Below are positions 14,191 through 18,460 of a DNA stretch of 18,460 nt, piece by piece. The stretch is taken from NCBI GenBank assembly GCA_946481205.1, contig CAMLNB010000048.1:1-18460 (forward strand), in the 5' to 3' direction. This DNA is from an uncultured Kangiella sp. Lineage in GTDB: Bacteria > Pseudomonadota > Gammaproteobacteria > Enterobacterales > DSM-103792. How positions within the stretch are numbered: the first letter of the stretch is position 1; the number at the start of each line of letters is the position of its first letter. The position numbers and the translations under genes were made by a program. The notes under the pieces were generated by a model, which did not search any database, was not told where the DNA came from, and was given only the letters and a program-made list of their open reading frames with translations.

Positions 14191-14683
14191 GATTCGGCAC
14201 TCCGCTTGCATTGGTTGGTGCGCGCCGCTTGCGCTGGGCTTGCAGCCAACGCCGTGCGGGTTCCAATGGTGGCGTCAGTTCGGACGCAACCTGCGCCTGA
14301 TAAAACTGCGCAAAGGCGAGCACGCTCGTGTCATCGAAGGCTCCGGCGCCAGTACGCAACAGGAACTCCTGCCAGGCGGCACCGGTCAGCGCCGAGACCG
14401 GCTCATGTGGATAGTAATGACGCGCAACGCGCTTGAGCAGCGCAGACAACGCGGCTGTTGTTTCGCGGGCATCGCGCTGCTGTTGCCATTGCCGGCTGAG
14501 TTGCTGATGTTCTTGCAGCGCCTGCCGCAAGGGTGCGAACGCCCGATGCCGGCGCCAATACCAGCGCAGCAACAAAACAACGGTAACAATCAGCAGCAAC
14601 AGCAGTGCCCACCAACCCGGTGCCGGCGGCCACCAACCGATTGGCGTCGGTTCGATAATGTCGTGCGGCAATTGCAAACTCAT
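14183..14683 (-). CDS. DUF4381 family membrane protein
   Basis: A 166-residue protein with one transmembrane helix at about 25-40 (WALLLLLIVTVVLLLRW) and a cytoplasmic helical domain. The N-terminal LHDIxxPxxIxWWPxAPGWW pattern (here LPHDIIEPTPIGWWPPAPGWW, interrupted only by small changes) is diagnostic of DUF4381. The segment LKRVARHYYPHEPVSALTGAAWQEFL (82-107) is also family-typical. Such proteins are found only in MoxR/Bat-type operons between DUF58 and batA, as here; the function is unknown. Its ATG overlaps the DUF58 stop by one base (TGATG), indicating translational coupling. Confidence 0.9.
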   Translation of the reverse strand: MSLQLPHDIIEPTPIGWWPPAPGWWALLLLLIVTVVLLLRWYWRRHRAFAPLRQALQEHQQLSRQWQQQRDARETTAALSALLKRVARHYYPHEPVSALTGAAWQEFLLRTGAGAFDDTSVLAFAQFYQAQVASELTPPLEPARRWLQAQRKRRAPTNASGVPNHV

Positions 14684-15615
14684 CAGGCCGCGTCCTCAAA
14701 CTGTTTCAAACCCTGCGCCAAGCCATCACTGGCCGACAACGGCAAGCAGAGCACGCCATTGGCGCGACAAAATTGCAGCAGCGCGCTTTCGCGGGCGGCG
14801 AACCGGCCATGGTATTGCTCGCGCAAATGCGCATCGCTGGTGTTCAGCAACAGCCGCGCCTGACCGTCGGTGCCAAGATAATGACCCGGTGGCGGCAGCT
14901 CCGCTTCCAAGGGATCGTACAGCGGGTACAGCCGCAATTCATTGTGCTTGGCCAGCCAGCTGATCGCAGTCTTCTGCTCCTCATCAAACGACGTCAGATT
15001 GATGAAGGCTTGAATCTGGTAACCGTGCAAGGCCTGCGCACGCAGTGCACGCCATTGCTGTGTCATGAGCTGGGTCGCGTCCTGCGCCGTGTGCGTCAGC
15101 TGTTGCAACTGCTGCTGATGCGATTTGACCAAGGCACTCAAAACATGAATGGCCAATGACCGCCGATGTGCCGGTGTAAACTGCAGCGTGGCCTGCTCCG
15201 AAAACAAGCGCGCACCCACCCGATCACCACCGGCCAGCGCGCGCCACAAGGCCCGCGCAAACAAGCGGCCGGCCAACACGCTTTTCAGCGCATGCCGGCT
15301 ACCGAAAAACATCGGCACCGTTTGATCCAAGACCAGCAACACCGGCCGTTCACGCTCGGCCCGGAATACTTTCGTGTGCGGCTTGCCGGTGCGCGCCATC
15401 ACCCGCCAATCCATATGGCGGATCTCGTCACCCGGTTGGTAATTACGGGTCTCGTCATAATCCATGCCGCGACCTTTCAGTCGGGTGCGGTATTGGCTGC
15501 CGCCGGGCGAGTCGACATAGCGCGGCGTGCTGGCGTGACGGGCGCGCAGCTCAAGCTGCAGCAGCTCGGCGAGCGTGAGTTCGATGCCTTGGGCGGGAGA
15601 GGTGACCGCGTTCAT
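14683..15615 (-). CDS. DUF58 domain protein of the MoxR/Bat operon
   Basis: A 310-residue protein with a degenerate vWA-like fold. The DUF58 signature is clear: GRGMDYDETRNYQPGDEIRHMDWRVMART (48-76), then VFRAERERPVLLVLDQTVPMFFG (83-105). No transmembrane helix is present, unlike longer family members, so it is probably a cytosolic or peripheral partner of MoxR. The start at ATG 15615 is chosen because the open frame beyond it (to 15711) lies in repetitive non-coding sequence; its ribosome site is weak. It is separated from the upstream 94-aa ORF by 332 bp of repeat, so it may have its own promoter or depend on read-through from moxR. Confidence 0.92.
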   Translation of the reverse strand: MNAVTSPAQGIELTLAELLQLELRARHASTPRYVDSPGGSQYRTRLKGRGMDYDETRNYQPGDEIRHMDWRVMARTGKPHTKVFRAERERPVLLVLDQTVPMFFGSRHALKSVLAGRLFARALWRALAGGDRVGARLFSEQATLQFTPAHRRSLAIHVLSALVKSHQQQLQQLTHTAQDATQLMTQQWRALRAQALHGYQIQAFINLTSFDEEQKTAISWLAKHNELRLYPLYDPLEAELPPPGHYLGTDGQARLLLNTSDAHLREQYHGRFAARESALLQFCRANGVLCLPLSASDGLAQGLKQFEDAA

Positions 15616-15947
15616 CAGCGTTTTGCTTTTGATGTTTGCGCGCCATGCGCGCTTTCGCCCGTCTGACGAGCCGAGCAGCGGAGCGCAGTCAGGGTTAACA
15701 GCCCGGCGCAAAGCGCCGGGGCGAAGCCAGGGATGGCGAGCCTTTTTCGCGGGGCAGGAGCTCCGTCGAAAAAGCCCCTGTCGGAGTGAGCAGCGGAGGG
15801 AACCGCGCGTGGTTTTGCGCGGCGAGGAATAAAGGGCAATGTTCTTTGCCTACTTTCTTGCGTCAAGAAAGTAGGCCGCCGGCCGGGGCGGGACCCGGCA
15901 ATGGTCGGAGTCGAATCGATGGCCAATTTCGAAGGAGCAGCCGCCAT
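15616..15947. repeat. 332-bp non-coding block with multiple hairpins inside the MoxR/Bat operon
   Basis: No credible gene is seen. Structures include CCCGGCGC-AAA-GCGCCGGG (15702-15720), CTTTTTCG...CGAAAAAG (15742-15774) and an 11-bp stem CCTACTTTCTT-GCGTC-AAGAAAGTAGG (15849-15875). The run of short motifs (GCGAAGCCAGGGATGGCGAGCC, a CTTTTTCG hairpin, then the ACTTTCTT...AAGAAAGT stem) resembles dispersed intergenic repeats seen in many copies in high-GC gammaproteobacteria. That family resemblance is recalled, not searched. It splits the moxR end of the operon from DUF58. Confidence 0.6.
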
Positions 15948-16232
15948 TTAAGGTTCCTTCCGGCCAGTGCATAGTTTCTCAACGTAGCGTTGGGCGAATG
16001 CTTGATCGAACTGCTTGTCAACGAATGAAACTTTGCTAAGAGCTTCATTCAAATCGAACGTTCTCCCTTCTATTAGCGCCAGTGCCTCATTGTGCAAGGC
16101 ATAACTAAGATGGGCTGCGATCCTGATCGGTAATTCAGCATTACTCTGACTTCCGAGATAACCGCCCAGTAATTCTCTGATGTCATAGAGTGCTTGTGCG
16201 AGCAGTTTTGCCTGTTGCGCAGATGATGACAT
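15948..16232 (-). CDS. Uncharacterised 94-residue protein between moxR and the DUF58 gene
   Basis: Not recognised. A 94-residue soluble, probably all-helical protein (MSSSAQQAKLLAQALYDIREL..., with helices near 3-22, 33-55 and 60-88), no signal, no membrane segment and a single Cys near the C-terminus. It starts 17 bases after the moxR stop with a strong GGGAG six bases before the ATG, so it is probably co-transcribed with moxR. Base composition is visibly lower in GC than its neighbours, and the repeat block lies immediately downstream. Together these suggest an accessory insertion in an otherwise standard operon. Coding is supported by the ribosome site, position and ordinary composition, not by family. 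Confidence 0.65.
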   Translation of the reverse strand: MSSSAQQAKLLAQALYDIRELLGGYLGSQSNAELPIRIAAHLSYALHNEALALIEGRTFDLNEALSKVSFVDKQFDQAFAQRYVEKLCTGRKEP

Positions 16233-16249
16233 TGATTTCTCCCGGAAAA

Positions 16250-17209
16250 CTACGGCGCCGCCACCAAGGTCATCAACCGCGCCACCACATGCTCCGCATC
16301 AATGCTCTCCGCTTCCGCTTCATACGAAAGCAGCAAGCGGTGCCGCAGCACATCGGCCAGCACATGCTGGACATCATCCGGGCTGACAAAATCGCGACCT
16401 GACAGCCAGGCCTGCGCACGCGCGCAGCGATCGAGCGCGATGGTCGCGCGCGGGCTGGCGCCGTAGGCGATCCAGCGCGACAGATCGGCGCTGTAGCGCG
16501 CACTCGAACGGGTGGCGAGCACCAGCTCGACGATGTAGCGCTCGACTTCCGGCGCCATGTACAGCGCCAGCACGTCATCGCGGGCGGCGAAAATATCGTG
16601 CTGGCTCATCCGCTCGATCACGACTGGCGCCTGCTGCTGCGCTTCACCGCGCGCCAAGCGCAGAATCGCCAGTTCGCTGTCGGCATCCGGATAAGAAACT
16701 TTGACGTGCAGCAGGAAGCGGTCGAGTTGGGCTTCCGGCAGCGGGTAGGTGCCTTCCTGTTCAATCGGGTTTTGCGTCGCCATCACCAGAAAGAGTCGTG
16801 GCAGCGCATAGGTTTCGCCGCCGACGGTGATCTGGCGTTCGCCCATCGCTTCGAGCAGCGCCGATTGCACTTTGGCCGGGGCGCGGTTGATTTCGTCGGC
16901 GAGCAACAAATGGTGAAAGAGCGGACCGCGCTGGAAGACAAAGCTGCCATCCTGCGGCCGGTAGATTTCGGTGCCGGTCAGGTCGGCTGGCAACAGATCC
17001 GGGGTGAACTGGACTCGATGGAAATCGGCTTCGATGGCCTCGGCCAAGGCTTTCACGGCCCGGGTCTTGGCGAGGCCCGGCGCGCCCTCGACCAGCAGGT
17101 GGCCGTCGGCGAGCAGGGCGATTAACAGCTTGCGGTTCAGGTCGGGCTGGCCGATGACCTGCCGGTTCAGATGGGCTTCAAGGGCGGAAAAGCGGTCGCG
17201 TAGGCTCAT
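16250..17209 (-). CDS. moxR: MoxR-family AAA+ ATPase
   Basis: A 319-residue AAA+ protein of the MoxR clade. Walker A is GAPGLAKT (42-49), Walker B LLLADE (101-106) with the typical continuation INRAPAKVQSALLEAMGERQ, sensor 1 is Asn147 in MATQNPIEQEGTYPLPEAQLDRF, and the lid domain is about 225-319. MoxR ATPases act as chaperone-like remodelers working with vWA proteins encoded nearby, here DUF58, BatA and BatB. The start is ATG 17209; the upstream ribosome site is weak. It is first in the operon, divergent from fadI with a 218-bp gap. No strong promoter was recognised on the minus strand in that gap. Length and motifs are normal. Confidence 0.95.
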   Translation of the reverse strand: MSLRDRFSALEAHLNRQVIGQPDLNRKLLIALLADGHLLVEGAPGLAKTRAVKALAEAIEADFHRVQFTPDLLPADLTGTEIYRPQDGSFVFQRGPLFHHLLLADEINRAPAKVQSALLEAMGERQITVGGETYALPRLFLVMATQNPIEQEGTYPLPEAQLDRFLLHVKVSYPDADSELAILRLARGEAQQQAPVVIERMSQHDIFAARDDVLALYMAPEVERYIVELVLATRSSARYSADLSRWIAYGASPRATIALDRCARAQAWLSGRDFVSPDDVQHVLADVLRHRLLLSYEAEAESIDAEHVVARLMTLVAAP

Positions 17210-17319
17210 GGGTCAGCTATCTTGTTGTTTGGCTTGAGGGTTTTGGCTAGCCACAGTGTAAACGGGCTGCTTCGACCGAGCACGGTAACTAAATATCCTT
17301 TACAACTTGGGGCGGTCGA

Positions 17320-17336
17320 TTAAACGGCCGTTTGAA
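17320..17336. promoter_or_regulatory. PsrA-like operator ahead of fadI
   Basis: TTAAACGGCCGTTTGAA contains the perfect 12-bp palindrome AAACGGCCGTTT (17322-17333). It fits the PsrA-type consensus of AAAC, a short spacer and GTTTG on the right, with T instead of G/C on the left flank. PsrA is a TetR-family repressor of fatty-acid oxidation genes released by long-chain acyl groups. The site overlaps the predicted -35 of fadI, a repressing position. Confidence 0.5.
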
Positions 17337-17359
17337 TCCGACGGCCGGATCGCTACAAT
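17332..17359 (+). promoter_or_regulatory. Predicted sigma-70 promoter of fadI
   Basis: TTGAAT (17332-17337, four of six matches to the -35 consensus), a 16-bp spacer and TACAAT (17354-17359, a good -10). The implied start near 17366 gives a leader of about 60 nt that carries a short GC hairpin (CCCGCC-AC-GGCGGG, 17375-17388). Confidence 0.55.
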
Positions 17360-17427
17360 CCTCCGACCAGTCGCCCCGCCACGGCGGGCTGAAACCATAA
17401 CAACGAACCCGCTTCAGGAGCTTTGAA

Positions 17428-18460
17428 ATGAGTCATTCCCCGGTGGAAAGTCCGGTCCGGCGCAAAGTGCGGCCAGTGCAGTTTGCCGAACGCGTCGCCG
17501 TGGTCGATGGCCTGCGCACGCCATTTGGGCGCCAGCTGACGTATTTCAAGGGCGTCAATTCCATCGAAATGGGCAAGCTCGTGGTCAACGAGATGTTGGC
17601 CCGCACCGATATCGATCCGAAGCTGATTGATCGCGTGGTATTCGGCCAGGTGCTGGTGCTACCGGAAGCGCCGAACATCGCCCGCGAGATTGTGCTGGGC
17701 ACCGGCATGGATGTGCATACCGACGCGTTCTCGGTATCGCGCGCCTGCGCCACCAGCTTCCAGGCCGCGAGTTCGGTGACCGAAGCGATTCTGGCCGGCG
17801 ATATCGACGTCGGCATTGCCGGCGGTGCCGATTCCTCGTCGGTGGTGCCGATCCAGTTCTCGCGCCGCTTTGCCAACACACTGGTCGAGTTGCAGAAAGC
17901 CAAGAGCATGGGCCAGCGACTGGCCTTGCTGAAAAAACTGTCGCTGAAAGATCTGGCGCCGGTGCCGCCGTCGGTTCGCGAATACTCAACGGGCCTGACC
18001 ATGGGCGACAACGCCGAGCAGATGGCGCGCGATCACGGTGTCAGCCGCGCGGAGCAGGATGCGCTGGCGCACCGCTCGCACAGTCTTGCGGCCAAGGCCT
18101 GGAACGAGGGCAAGCTCGACGCCGAAGTGATGACCGTGCACCTGCCGCCGTTCAAGGAAGCGTTCAAGCGCGACAACAATATCCGCTTTGATTCGCAGCT
18201 GGAAAACTACGCCAAGTTGAAGCCGGCCTTCGACAAGAATCACGGCACGGTCACCGCCGCCAATGCGACGCCGCTGACCGACGGCGCGGCGTCCTTGTTG
18301 CTGATGCGGGAATCGCGTGCCCGCGAGCTGGGTCTGAACATACTCGGCTACATCCGTTCGTATGCCTACGCGGCGATTGAAGCCGATGTCGACATGCTGA
18401 TGGGCCCGTCCTACGCCACGCCACGCGCGCTCGACAAGGCCGGTATCACGCTGAAGGACA
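17428..18460 (+). CDS. fadI: 3-ketoacyl-CoA thiolase FadI (5' part, runs off the window)
   Basis: 344 codons of an open frame from ATG 17428, with CAGGAG seven bases upstream, that continues past the window end. It reads as the long-chain/anaerobic thiolase Fad[15 protein letters not shown] (24-37), [25 protein letters not shown], then the nucleophile Cys107 in [43 protein letters not shown] and [17 protein letters not shown]. This follows E. coli FadI almost motif for motif. The C-terminal His and second Cys of the active site lie beyond the window. FadI cleaves 3-ketoacyl-CoA to acetyl-CoA and a shortened acyl-CoA in beta-oxidation and usually pairs with FadJ, expected downstream. Regulation by a PsrA-like repressor is suggested by the operator at 17320-17336. 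Confidence 0.95.
   Translation, partial: MSHSPVESPVRRKVRPVQFAERVAVVDGLRTPFGRQLTYFKGVNSIEMGKLVVNEMLARTDIDPKLIDRVVFGQVLVLPEAPNIAREIVLGTGMDVHTDAFSVSRACATSFQAASSVTEAILAGDIDVGIAGGADSSSVVPIQFSRRFANTLVELQKAKSMGQRLALLKKLSLKDLAPVPPSVREYSTGLTMGDNAEQMARDHGVSRAEQDALAHRSHSLAAKAWNEGKLDAEVMTVHLPPFKEAFKRDNNIRFDSQLENYAKLKPAFDKNHGTVTAANATPLTDGAASLLLMRESRARELGLNILGYIRSYAYAAIEADVDMLMGPSYATPRALDKAGITLKD

Noticed and set aside
15849..15875. Transcription terminator within the MoxR/Bat operon
   Set aside because: The 11-bp stem is followed by GC-rich sequence on both strands with no U-run, so it looks like part of a dispersed repeat and not a standard terminator.

Overview
The window is high-GC chromosomal DNA, most likely from a gammaproteobacterium. 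The lineage call rests on a long-chain thiolase that reads like FadI, a YhaJ-like LysR regulator beside a YhhW-type pirin, and REP-like intergenic palindromes. The species cannot be named from the sequence. No rRNA, tRNA, CRISPR array, transposase or phage gene was seen.

Layout. (1) 1-1117: lower-GC accessory edge with two small genes, an Imm26-like immunity protein and a membrane-anchored zinc-ribbon protein, each followed by a related REP-like sequence. (2) 1118-4753: a redox/electrophile-stress cluster. NADPH:FMN reductase, OsmC-like peroxidase, DoxX membrane protein and pirin all lie on the minus strand, divergent from a LysR regulator. A TTCAGTTAGACTGAA dyad sits between pirin and the regulator, about 64 bp upstream of a predicted pirin start site. 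E. coli YhaJ is known to control yqjF (a DoxX gene), so this looks like a compact version of that regulon. Two GC-rich composite hairpin elements separate the distal genes. (3) 4779-7670: a sterol-desaturase/fatty-acid-hydroxylase gene and a homocysteine S-methyltransferase-family gene in one minus-strand unit, divergent from a GlxA-type AraC regulator. (4) 7790-9433: a membrane-anchored alpha/beta hydrolase and an HSD10-like SDR, separated by a clear intrinsic terminator.

(5) 9606-17209: a complete MoxR/Bat (Bacteroides aerotolerance-type) operon on the minus strand. The order is moxR, an unrecognised 94-aa ORF, a 332-bp non-coding repeat-rich stretch, DUF58, DUF4381, batA (vWA), a batB-batC fusion (vWA + TPR + Gln-rich tail) and batD. 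From DUF58 onward every junction overlaps by 1-8 nt, including a TTGA start/stop overlap that points to a TTG start for batB. The family model is that MoxR, an AAA+ ATPase, acts on the membrane vWA/DUF58 proteins for envelope or stress functions. (6) 17320-18460: the start of fadI, running off the window. Its predicted -35 box overlaps a PsrA-like palindrome (TTAAACGGCCGTTTGAA), suggesting repression relieved by fatty acids.

Most of the window is recognisable housekeeping or accessory content. The points most worth following are the unknown 94-aa ORF and repeat block inside the MoxR/Bat operon, the YhaJ-like regulon architecture, and the two operator predictions. No clearly new system was identified.
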